From: DASYVD01 sp050693035
GTDB lineage: Bacteria; Actinomycetota; UBA4738; CALAEC01
Assembly: GCA_050693035.1 (NCBI GenBank)
Contig: JBOGWB010000092.1
Coordinates: 1 to 14,269 of the forward strand
DNA: 14,269 nucleotides
Reading direction: 5' to 3'
Shown: positions 7,519-14,040 of the stretch, piece by piece
Layout: every line of letters starts with the position of its first letter
How positions within the stretch are numbered: position 1 is the stretch's first letter
The notes under the pieces: model-generated
The model's input: only the letters and a program-made list of their open reading frames with translations
The model's database searches: none
What the model was told of the DNA's origin: nothing
Program-made: the position numbers and the translations under genes

Positions 7519-8036
7519 GCAGGGTGGACAAGGACGAGGCCCACGACCCACACGAGCACCACGACCATCGGGAGCGTCACGAGCTACCGGAGCGCACGGC
7601 GCTCGACGTCGACTACCGTCCGCACACTCATGCACGACCGCGAACCAGGAGGACCAGGCTGATGCTCATCGGCGTGATCGTGCTGTCCGTGGTGCTTGCT
7701 GCCGCGGCGCAGCTCACCTTGAAGTACGGAATGACACGGGCGGGTGAAATCAAGAGCGAGCATATCCAGGAGCCGGTGCAGACCGTGCTCCGCGTGGCCC
7801 GGCAGCCTGCCGTGTGGGGAGGGCTGATCCTCTTCGGTGTGTCGGCGGTCTTCTGGCTGATCGTGCTGTCACGGGTGTCGCTGTCGTTCGCCTATCCCTT
7901 CGCTGCCCTGACCTACGTGCTGATCCTGCTATTCGACCGGTTCATCCTGAAGAGCGACGTCTCGGGCCTCCGGTGGGTCGGCGTGTTCCTCATCATCTCG
8001 GGCATCGTCTTCATCTCCCGGACCCCACACACGTAG
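7515..8036 (+). CDS. EamA/SMR-type small four-helix membrane protein with His-rich N-terminus
   Basis: This 173-aa protein has four predicted membrane helices near residues 50-70, 99-119, 123-143 and 152-168. QLTLKYG, VSLSFAYPFAALTY (121-134) and WVGVFLIISGI (154-164) fit the EamA/small multidrug resistance group, which includes ArnE/ArnF flippase subunits for undecaprenyl-phosphate sugars. Here it sits between two glycosyltransferases, so a role in flipping or handling a lipid-linked sugar is a reasonable inference. Residues 1-48 are charged and contain eight histidines between 10 and 39, unlike normal members, which begin at the first helix. The GTG at 7515 overlaps the previous stop (GTGA). 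An in-frame ATG at 7662 with an AGGAGG site would give a 124-aa protein of family-typical size. Confidence 0.75.
   Translation: MSRVDKDEAHDPHEHHDHRERHELPERTALDVDYRPHTHARPRTRRTRLMLIGVIVLSVVLAAAAQLTLKYGMTRAGEIKSEHIQEPVQTVLRVARQPAVWGGLILFGVSAVFWLIVLSRVSLSFAYPFAALTYVLILLFDRFILKSDVSGLRWVGVFLIISGIVFISRTPHT
7647..7652 (+). promoter_or_regulatory. Candidate internal ribosome binding site in the EamA-type gene
   Basis: A perfect AGGAGG lies 9 nt before an in-frame ATG at 7662, which would start the protein right at its first membrane helix. The upstream GTG at 7515 has only a weak GAGGTGG (7504-7510) but sits in a GTGA overlap with the previous gene. The start could be either one, or both could be used. 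Confidence 0.45.
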
Positions 8037-8915
8037 ATGCAGGGAAGCGATCTCGCCGTCGTGGTGGTGAACCACAACTCGGGGGAGTTCCTCCCTCGGT
8101 GCGTGGCGTCCGTGTACGCGGCCGCGGAGGACCTCGCCCTCGAGGTCGTGGTGGTGGACAACGCGTCCCAGGACGGCAGCGCCCGGCGTGTGGCCGCCGA
8201 GCACCCCGCCGTCCGGACCATCGAAAACCCGGTGAACAGAGGGTTCGCGGCTGCCGCCAACCAGGGGATCCGGCAAACGGGGTCGCCGTTCGCGTTGCTC
8301 CTGAACCCCGACGCCGAGATCACCGGCGGGACCCTCGCCGCGCTCCTCAAGGTGGCCGGGGAGCGCCCTCGCGCCGGGGCCATCGGGCTCCTGGTCCGAA
8401 ACCCGGACGGTTCGGTGCAGCCCTCGGCACGCAGGGTGCCCGGGCTCGTCGAGTCGATCGCCCACGCCTTCCTGGGGCCGGTCCTGCCCAACAACCCGTT
8501 CAGCCGCGCGTACACGATGGCCGGCTGGGACCGGGCCACCGAGCGAGAGGTGGAGTGGATCTCGGGGTCTGCGATGCTGCTCAGGCGGGAGGCGTACGAA
8601 GAGGTCGACGGGTTCGACGAGGGGTACTTCATGTACGTCGAGGACGTGGACCTGTGCACCCGGCTGCGGAAGGCGGGATGGACGGTCCTGTTCTCACCCG
8701 AGGTCGAGGTGGTCCACGAGATCGGCGTGTCCTCCCGGCACATGCCGAAGCGCATGGCCGGGGAGCATTCCCGAAGCATCTACCGGTACTTCGAGCGTCA
8801 CGTCGCCCGCGGGCCCCTGGTGCTCCTCAAGCCGCTGGTTCGGGTGGCGTTGTGGCTCCGGGCCCGGTTGGTCTCGCGGGTGCGGGCTCGCGGGCGAAGC
8901 GGACCCGCCCGGTGA
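8037..8915 (+). CDS. wbbL: GT2 glycosyltransferase, WbbL-like rhamnosyltransferase
   Basis: This 292-aa GT-A fold enzyme resembles WbbL, which in mycobacteria adds rhamnose from dTDP-rhamnose to GlcNAc-diphosphoryl-polyprenol to form the arabinogalactan linker. Marks are VVVVNHNSGEFLPRCVASV (8-26), VVVVDNASQDGS (37-48), NPVNRGFAAAANQGI (64-78), LLNPDAEI (88-95), in which NPD replaces DXD as in rhamnosyltransferases, WISGSAMLLRREA (174-186), FDEGYFMYVEDVDLC (193-207) and a late VVHEIGVSS (225-233). The ATG directly follows the previous TAG; the stop overlaps the next start (GTGA). Local rml genes supply the expected donor and a manB-type gene follows, as in mycobacteria. The exact acceptor is unproven; other GT2 members share these motifs. 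Confidence 0.82.
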   Translation: MQGSDLAVVVVNHNSGEFLPRCVASVYAAAEDLALEVVVVDNASQDGSARRVAAEHPAVRTIENPVNRGFAAAANQGIRQTGSPFALLLNPDAEITGGTLAALLKVAGERPRAGAIGLLVRNPDGSVQPSARRVPGLVESIAHAFLGPVLPNNPFSRAYTMAGWDRATEREVEWISGSAMLLRREAYEEVDGFDEGYFMYVEDVDLCTRLRKAGWTVLFSPEVEVVHEIGVSSRHMPKRMAGEHSRSIYRYFERHVARGPLVLLKPLVRVALWLRARLVSRVRARGRSGPAR

Positions 8916-9877
8916 AGGCGGTCGTCCTCGTGGGCGGGGAGGGCACTCGTCTGCGGCCGCTCACCGAGACGGTTCCCAAGCCGCTGATCCCCTTCATGAA
9001 CAGACCCTTCCTGCACCACGTCCTGGACCATCTCGCCGGGCACGGGGTGGAGGAGGCCGTGCTGTCATCTTCCTACCTGGAGCGGGAGTTCCACTCCTTC
9101 CTCGCCGAGCGGCGCGGGCGGCCCAGGATCACCTGGATCACCGAGTCCGAGCCCCTGGGGACCTCCGGGGCCGTTGCAGGCGCTCGCCACCTCCTCGACG
9201 ACACGTTCCTGGTGTTGAACGGAGACGTCCTCACCGACCTCGACCTCTCCGCGCTCGTGGCCTTCCACCGCGAGCGGAACGCTGTGGCCACGATCGCCCT
9301 TGCTGCCGTGGAGGATGCCCGGCCGTACGGCCTGGTCGACCGGATGACCGACGGGAGGGTGCGGGCATTCCATGAGAAGCCTCGCGATCCGGTCCCGGGG
9401 ATGATCAACGCGGGGACCTACGTGCTGGAGCCGCGATCGCTCGACGGGGTGCCCGACGGGAGGGCCGTCTCGATCGAGCGAGAGACCTTCCCGGGCCTCA
9501 TCGCCCGGGGAGAGCCGGTGTACTCATTCGTCTGGGAGGGCTACTGGCGGGACCTCGGCACGCGTCAGGCGTACCTCCAGGCCCACCTCGACGCCCTGGA
9601 CGGCCTGGTCGGAGGGGTCGTCTACGATCGCCCCCTGCTGGCCGAGGGTGCCAGCATCCATCCCGGGGCGGTGGTTGGCCCGTTCACCGTGGTCGGTCCC
9701 GGAGCGAGCGTCGATTCCGGGGCCAGGGTCGACCGATCCATCCTCCATCGAGGGGCCCGGGTGGGTGAGGGGGCCGTCGTGGAGGATTCCATCCTCGGCC
9801 CGGAGAGCGAGGTGGGGGCCGGGGCAAAGGTCCGGGACTCGATCCTGGCCGACCGGACCAGAGTGACGACGCAGTAG
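8912..9877 (+). CDS. manB: Mannose-1-phosphate guanylyltransferase (ManB/RmlA2 type)
   Basis: This 321-aa nucleotidyltransferase probably makes GDP-mannose from GTP and mannose-1-phosphate. The N-terminal domain has VGGEGTRLRPLT (7-18), VPKPLIPF (21-28), PLGTSGAV (81-88), LNGD (102-105), HEKP (154-157), INAGTYVLEP (165-174), a VSIERETFP stretch (186-194) and YWRDLGT (211-217). Residues ~240-318 are hexapeptide left-handed helix turns. The middle motifs match M. tuberculosis ManB (Rv3264c, once called RmlA2), also downstream of wbbL. The GTG start overlaps the wbbL stop by 4 nt. The gene name is inconsistent: manB elsewhere can mean phosphomannomutase, and manC the guanylyltransferase. A glucose-1-phosphate nucleotidyltransferase is the main alternative. 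It ends the operon; no clear hairpin follows. Confidence 0.8.
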   Translation: MKAVVLVGGEGTRLRPLTETVPKPLIPFMNRPFLHHVLDHLAGHGVEEAVLSSSYLEREFHSFLAERRGRPRITWITESEPLGTSGAVAGARHLLDDTFLVLNGDVLTDLDLSALVAFHRERNAVATIALAAVEDARPYGLVDRMTDGRVRAFHEKPRDPVPGMINAGTYVLEPRSLDGVPDGRAVSIERETFPGLIARGEPVYSFVWEGYWRDLGTRQAYLQAHLDALDGLVGGVVYDRPLLAEGASIHPGAVVGPFTVVGPGASVDSGARVDRSILHRGARVGEGAVVEDSILGPESEVGAGAKVRDSILADRTRVTTQ

Positions 9878-9908
9878 CCCGGGTGTTTCCTTTTCCCTGC
9901 TCAACCCC

Positions 9909-9936
9909 TGGACACGAGAGACCGATGTGCTAGCTT
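9909..9936 (+). promoter_or_regulatory. Candidate promoter for the SpoIID/LytB-type gene
   Basis: TGGACA at 9909-9914 and TAGCTT at 9931-9936 are 16 nt apart, resembling TTGACA/TATAAT sites, and TGC just before the second box gives an extended -10. It lies in the 70-nt gap after manB. Transcription would begin around 9943, giving a leader of only a few bases before the ATG at 9948. A GAGG at 9937-9940 could serve as a ribosome binding site only if transcription began upstream. The call rests on motif matching alone. Confidence 0.4.
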
Positions 9937-9947
9937 GAGGCCCCTCC

Positions 9948-11663
9948 ATGCGACGACGTATCGCTCTTGCCTTGACGCTCTGTGCCGGGCTCGTCCTCCT
10001 TCCGGGGACGGCCGGTGCCGGCACGACCTTCACCTTCTACGGCTCGGGCTGGGGACACGGCATCGGGCTCAGCCAGTGGGGGGCCCAGGGACTGGCCACC
10101 AAGGGGTGGGGCCCCGGCCAGATCGTGCGCCACTTCTACCGGGGAACCACGGTCGCTCAGAAGACCCCTCCCGCCCCGCGAATCCGTGTCGGGCTCCTCC
10201 AGTACGAGGGGACCATCGTCCTGCGGGCTGAGGACGGGTCGTTCCGGCTCGAGCTGTCCAACGGCCGGGTCCTCGCTCGGGTCCCGGAGGGCGTGACCCG
10301 GAAGATCCTGATCCGCCGGTCCGACGGTCGCGACCTGTACAAGATCACCACCTCGTCGGGAAGGCTCCTGGCCAAGGGAGGGAGCCGCTCCAACCACCTG
10401 CTGGCCCTACGGAACGAGGGGGCCGTGGTCCGGGTCGTGGACGGCGGGTGGCCGCACATGGTCGGTCGCGGCTGGCTCCAGTTCAACATCGTGGGAACCC
10501 AGGCCGCCCATCTGCTCGCCGTGGTGGGCGCTGAGGCGTACCTCTTCGGGCTGGCCGAGGTGCCGTCGTCCTGGGATATGGACGCCCTCGAGGCGCAGGC
10601 CATCGCGGCGCGCTCCTACGCGTGGGAGAAGATCTCCCGGCTGGGCCAGAAGCGGTCGGGCTGCAACTGCGGTCTGTTCGCCACCGTGGTGGATCAGGTC
10701 TACGTGGGGTGGGACAAGGAGGTCGCCTCGATGGGCGACCGGTGGGTGGCCGCGGTCCGGGGAAGCGCCCGCAGGGTCGCCCAGCGTGATGGGGCGACGA
10801 TCCAGGCCTACTACTCCGCGGCGAGCGGCGGGCACACGGAGAACAACGAGATCGTGTGGGGAGGCACGGCCCTGCCCTACCTCCGGGGCGTGTGCGACCC
10901 GGCCGAGTACGACATCACCTCGGTGAACGAAAGCACCCTGGTGCTCGAGCGGTGGTCGGCGTCGTTCGGGTCCTCCGGGATCACGTCGAGGCTCGAGCTC
11001 GGGATCGGAACGGTGCGCGACTTCAGGAACTTCGTGCGTGGCGTGTCCGGCCGAGTGAAGGCCGTCACGGTGGTGGGGTCGAACGGCTCCGCCGTCGTGT
11101 CCGGCTGGACCATCCGGTCCCGGCTGGGACTCAGGGATACCCGGTTCTGGGTCAACAGCAACCGGAACATCACCGGCCGGATACGGCGAGCCTACGACGC
11201 GCGCTCGTGCAAGCCCGGGATCGCCGCCGGTCCCCAGCAGCGCGTCAACGGCGGCCGGTTCCAGGCCTTCGAGAACGGGCGCCTCTACCTGAACTCGGCC
11301 AAGGACGTGGTCACGTGGATCCGGGGGGCCATCCTGACGAAGTATCTGGCGATACGGGCGCACCGCGGGGTTCTCGACCTGCCATACAGATGGAGGACCA
11401 TCGACGAGGGGCGGGGCCGCCGGGCCTGGTTCGAGGGCGGCCAGATCCTGTGGAAGAAGAGCCAGCCGGAAGCGTTCGAGATCCACGGGCCCGTCCTCGG
11501 CCACTACCTGAGCACCGGGGCGCTCTCGGACTACGGCTATCCCATCACCGACGTCCAGGCGCCGAACGAACTGACGCGGCAGTCCGACTTCCAGAAGGGA
11601 GCGGAGGTTCGTTCGATCGTGTGCACCCGTCCGGACACCGCCTCCGCCTGGAGCTGTAGCTAG
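9948..11663 (+). CDS. Secreted SpoIID/LytB-domain protein with LGFP-like repeats (putative lytic transglycosylase)
   Basis: The 571-aa product starts with a signal peptide (RRR, hydrophobic core, likely cut near TAGAG at 22-26). The SpoIID domain is shown by AEVPSSW (203-209) with likely catalytic Glu204, DALEAQAIAARSYAW (212-226) and YYSAASGGHTENNEIVWG (288-305). SpoIID proteins cleave peptidoglycan glycan strands. The strand GWGHGIGLSQWGAQGLATKG (34-53), normally the last part of the domain, lies at the N-terminus, so the fold looks permuted. CNC (239-241) is near where the C. difficile enzyme has zinc-binding Cys and His. Residues ~434-571 hold three LGFP-like units (435-448, 490-502, 544-556) that may bind the cell wall. 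It has its own candidate promoter and is not obviously a sporulation gene here. Confidence 0.88.
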   Translation: MRRRIALALTLCAGLVLLPGTAGAGTTFTFYGSGWGHGIGLSQWGAQGLATKGWGPGQIVRHFYRGTTVAQKTPPAPRIRVGLLQYEGTIVLRAEDGSFRLELSNGRVLARVPEGVTRKILIRRSDGRDLYKITTSSGRLLAKGGSRSNHLLALRNEGAVVRVVDGGWPHMVGRGWLQFNIVGTQAAHLLAVVGAEAYLFGLAEVPSSWDMDALEAQAIAARSYAWEKISRLGQKRSGCNCGLFATVVDQVYVGWDKEVASMGDRWVAAVRGSARRVAQRDGATIQAYYSAASGGHTENNEIVWGGTALPYLRGVCDPAEYDITSVNESTLVLERWSASFGSSGITSRLELGIGTVRDFRNFVRGVSGRVKAVTVVGSNGSAVVSGWTIRSRLGLRDTRFWVNSNRNITGRIRRAYDARSCKPGIAAGPQQRVNGGRFQAFENGRLYLNSAKDVVTWIRGAILTKYLAIRAHRGVLDLPYRWRTIDEGRGRRAWFEGGQILWKKSQPEAFEIHGPVLGHYLSTGALSDYGYPITDVQAPNELTRQSDFQKGAEVRSIVCTRPDTASAWSCS

Positions 11664-11677
11664 CCGAGAACCGGCTA
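11661..11677. terminator. Short hairpin joining two convergent stop codons
   Basis: TAGCCG (11661-11666) and CGGCTA (11672-11677) form a perfect 6-bp stem with a 5-nt AGAAC loop. The outer ends of the stem are the TAG of the SpoIID-type gene and the stop of the convergent DUF3105 gene. The stem does not extend further, and no T-tract follows on either strand. It could be a weak bidirectional terminator, or simply the pairing of two TAG stops in opposite directions. Confidence 0.35.
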
Positions 11678-12400
11678 CGCCGCGCTCGGCTCAGGGGCGT
11701 TCGTGGTACCCCTGAACCGTTTGATGAAGCCCTCGGCCGCCAGTGCCGCCGCGTCCGCGTCCGTCACCCGGGGGCACTCCTGGAGCTTGGTCCACGCCGT
11801 GAACGCCAGGCTGCGGCCTTCGGCCAGGTCGGGATACGGGGCCAGGATCACCTTCTGCTCCGCACGCGCCAGGTCGGCCAGGGCCTGTCGAACGTTCTCC
11901 GGAAGGGCGTCCTGCCCCTCGGCCCGGTAGTAGATGATCACGTAGGCGTGCTCGAGGTTGTGAACCGCGAGCAGCTCGGGCACCGGCTGCTCGAAGACAT
12001 GGATATCGGAGGGGAGCGTGCTCGGCGAGTGAGTGCCGGAGGTGGCCGGCTGGGTCGGGTACTCGGGCGGGGGGCTCCCCGGCTGGAGGTGTCCCCGTCC
12101 TTGACTGGGGAGGTTCTGGATCTCCCCGCATCCGAGGGAATCGGCGGCGGCGTCGGCACGCCTGAGGAGGGTGCGGTCCTGCATGAAGCGATAGGCGACG
12201 AAGCCGGTCGCGCCGGCCAGGACGACCCCCACCACGGCCCACCGGACCGCCCGGGTCCTGAGCCGTCGCCGGCGGGCGGCGCGGATGATCCGCTCCCGCT
12301 CCCGCCGGGCCTCTTCCTTCCGTTCCTGGCGGGCCCGCGGCGTTGCCGCGGCTACGGGAGCTTCCTGGATCCTGCGCTTGCGCTTCTTCTTCTTGGCCAT
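11675..12400 (-). CDS. DUF3105 family membrane-anchored protein
   Basis: This 241-aa protein starts with a Lys/Arg-rich cytoplasmic segment (MAKKKKRKRR, then a charged helix to ~50), has one membrane helix at 52-70, and an extracytoplasmic domain. The domain has the DUF3105 pattern: PPEYPTQPATSGTHSPSTLP (111-130), then VFEQPVPELLAVHNLEHAYVIIYY (135-158), with His124, His147 and His151. The family's function is unknown to me. Such conserved His residues might bind metal, but that is a guess. The frame continues upstream past this ATG, but the family-like Lys-rich start and the gap region support 12400. No clear ribosome binding site precedes it; a TATAGT box lies about 30 nt upstream. It runs convergent to the SpoIID-type gene. 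Confidence 0.8.
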   Translation of the reverse strand: MAKKKKRKRRIQEAPVAAATPRARQERKEEARRERERIIRAARRRRLRTRAVRWAVVGVVLAGATGFVAYRFMQDRTLLRRADAAADSLGCGEIQNLPSQGRGHLQPGSPPPEYPTQPATSGTHSPSTLPSDIHVFEQPVPELLAVHNLEHAYVIIYYRAEGQDALPENVRQALADLARAEQKVILAPYPDLAEGRSLAFTAWTKLQECPRVTDADAAALAAEGFIKRFRGTTNAPEPSAA

Positions 12401-12428
12401 GAACGAGGGTCGCGGGCGACGAGGTCTA

Positions 12429-12434
12429 ACTATA
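12429..12434 (-). promoter_or_regulatory. Candidate -10 box for the DUF3105 gene
   Basis: Read on the minus strand, this is TATAGT, five of six bases of the -10 consensus, in the 59-nt gap (12401-12459) between two divergent genes. Transcription would start near 12422, leaving a leader of about 20 nt. I found no convincing -35 box at the right distance. The same AT-rich patch (CTAACTATAG on the plus strand) could also serve the divergent membrane protein gene. Confidence 0.35.
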
Positions 12435-12459
12435 GACGACGGTTCGCGAGCGTCGGACC

Positions 12460-12753
12460 ATGGTAGCGGCCCTGCTGGCCGCGACCTACGTGCTGTTGTT
12501 GGTTGCGGGCGGGGTCGGGTTGATTGCGACCCTCGCGGGCGCTGCCACCTCCGTGCCGCTCGTGGCGGCGGCAGTGGGCGCGTTGTGGCTGTGCTCCGTG
12601 GTCGCGGCGGGGTTGGCGACCCACGCGTTCCTGCGCCGCCGGTGGTGGTGGGGCGTGGCCCTGGTGGTGGCGTGGCCCGTCTCGGTTCCGGCGTACGTGT
12701 GGAAGCTGCGGGAGGAAGCCGCTCCCGGATCAGAGGAACCGGACGTGAGCTGA
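12460..12753 (+). CDS. Small hydrophobic membrane protein, unknown function
   Basis: I do not recognise a family. The 97-aa product is strongly hydrophobic, with likely membrane segments at about 2-25, 30-56 and 62-80. A basic/aromatic turn RRRWWW lies before the third, and the tail is charged (KLREEAAPGSEEPDVS). The pattern of hydrophobic helices with Arg at helix edges is not expected of an accidental frame, which supports a real gene. It is divergent from the DUF3105 gene across 59 nt. No ribosome binding site is visible before the ATG, so it may be translated from a short leader. Its last 24 nt overlap the 3' end of fbiB on the other strand. Confidence 0.6.
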   Translation: MVAALLAATYVLLLVAGGVGLIATLAGAATSVPLVAAAVGALWLCSVVAAGLATHAFLRRRWWWGVALVVAWPVSVPAYVWKLREEAAPGSEEPDVS

Positions 12754-14040
12754 GGGATCGACGGGCGGGCGCGGCGGCGGCTCGCCCGGAGGGACGGGCC
12801 CGCAGGCCACCGACCCCATGGCCAGCCACTCCGGGCCCAGGCCGAGCGCCTCGGCAGCCTCCTCCTTGCAGAACAGGCTGGAGGAGATCCAGCAGGAAGC
12901 GTAGCCCTGGGCGTGCAGCGCGAGCATGAAGTTCTGCACGCCTGCCCCCGTGGCCAACAGGAACATGTCTCGCTCGGCCTCGCGCCGGCGGGGGTCGGGG
13001 TAGTCGTCCGCGGCGCCGAGAGAGAGGAACGGGACCGCAAGGACGGGCGCCTCGCCGAGGAGGGAGTCGGACCGGGACACCCGCCGAGCGATGGTGGCCT
13101 CCGAGACGCCGTCGCTACCCAGGTCGCTCCTCCAGGCGGCCGCCATCGCCCCGAGCAGGCGGCGGCGGGCCGGTCCTTTCCCCAGGAGCACCCACACCCA
13201 GGGGCGGGTCCGGTGGCGCGAACCATGGGGAACGGGAGCCGTCAGCGCCGCACCGACCGCCTCGATCAGCGCCTCGCCCGGAACGTCGCCTTCACCGAAC
13301 TCCCGGATGGTCCGCCGAGTGGAGAGGGACTGGAGGGGCGACCATCGGAACAGGTCGTCCTCCGGCGCTCGGACCAGCTCGCTCGCCGGAGCGGGTCCCT
13401 CCGTGTTGGGCGGGCGGAGCCCCCGGACCACGGCGGCCGCCACCCGCTCAGCCTTCCCCATCACCAGCCCCGACGCCGCGGCCACCTCGTCGGCCAGGGC
13501 CACCACGGTGACCTCCAGCATCCGGCCGAGGTGGTCGGGGGTGCCCCTCAGATCGACCAGCGGGGGGAGGCCGGCGCAGCCGATGGCCACGTTCACCAGA
13601 CCCCGACGCCAGGGACGCCCGAACGTATCCGTCACCACCACGCCGACCGTCCGGCCGGTGCGCTCCCGGAGGCTCGCCCGGACGCGCTCGGCGGAGGCGT
13701 CGGGGTCCTCGGGGAGGAGGGACAGAAGCCCCTCCGCGACGTTCGACGCGTCGACCCCGGCGTTCGCACAGACGAACCCGTGATGCGTCTCGGCGATGAC
13801 CAGCCCACCGCGCCGAGCCACCACCCGGCGGGTCTCCTTGGAGACCCATTCGGCCTTCCGCTCCCCGTCGGGCACGAGACGACCCTCCGCCTTGGAGACG
13901 GCCTTCTGGGTCACCGCGACCACGTCTCCGTCGCGGAGCTCGAGGCCGGCGCCGGCCAGGCCCTCGGTGATGAGAGCGCCGAGGTCGTCTCCCTCGGCCA
14001 CCTCGGGGATCCCAATGATCGGAAGGAGCTCGACCATCAC
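12730..14040 (-). CDS. fbiB: Bifunctional F420-0:gamma-glutamyl ligase / dehydro-F420-0 reductase (FbiB)
   Basis: FbiB finishes coenzyme F420. Its N-terminal CofE-like domain adds GTP-dependent gamma-linked glutamates; its C-terminal FMN nitroreductase-like domain reduces dehydro-F420-0 in actinobacteria. At 436 aa it is close to mycobacterial FbiB (about 448). The CofE half (1 to ~235) shows LPIIGIPEV, VTQKAVSKAEGR (43-54), ANAGVDASN (92-100) and VTDTFGRPWRRGLVNVAIG (136-154). The nitroreductase half shows SLSTRRTIREF (238-248), ERDMFLLATGAGVQNFMLAL (356-375) and GYASCWIS (379-386). The GTG start at 14040 overlaps the fbiA stop by 4 nt; the ATG two codons in (14037, 1-nt overlap) is equally plausible. 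The two-domain form is the actinobacterial arrangement; methanogen CofE lacks the second domain. Confidence 0.95.
   Translation of the reverse strand: MMVELLPIIGIPEVAEGDDLGALITEGLAGAGLELRDGDVVAVTQKAVSKAEGRLVPDGERKAEWVSKETRRVVARRGGLVIAETHHGFVCANAGVDASNVAEGLLSLLPEDPDASAERVRASLRERTGRTVGVVVTDTFGRPWRRGLVNVAIGCAGLPPLVDLRGTPDHLGRMLEVTVVALADEVAAASGLVMGKAERVAAAVVRGLRPPNTEGPAPASELVRAPEDDLFRWSPLQSLSTRRTIREFGEGDVPGEALIEAVGAALTAPVPHGSRHRTRPWVWVLLGKGPARRRLLGAMAAAWRSDLGSDGVSEATIARRVSRSDSLLGEAPVLAVPFLSLGAADDYPDPRRREAERDMFLLATGAGVQNFMLALHAQGYASCWISSSLFCKEEAAEALGLGPEWLAMGSVACGPVPPGEPPPRPPVDPSAHVRFL

Noticed and set aside
9878..9947. Possible terminator after manB
   Set aside because: I found a T-rich patch (GTTTCCTTTTCCC) but no stem of useful length before it, so an intrinsic terminator cannot be supported.
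10407..11504. A 365-codon minus-strand frame opposite the SpoIID-type gene
   Set aside because: The composition is biased to Pro, Asp, Arg and His with no motif; the plus strand encodes a protein with signal peptide and catalytic motifs.
12401..12829. Upstream extension of the DUF3105 frame, which is open to 12829
   Set aside because: The extra N-terminal part is Pro/Arg/Thr-rich without a domain and runs antisense to the small membrane protein. The ATG at 12400 begins a Lys-rich segment typical before a membrane anchor.
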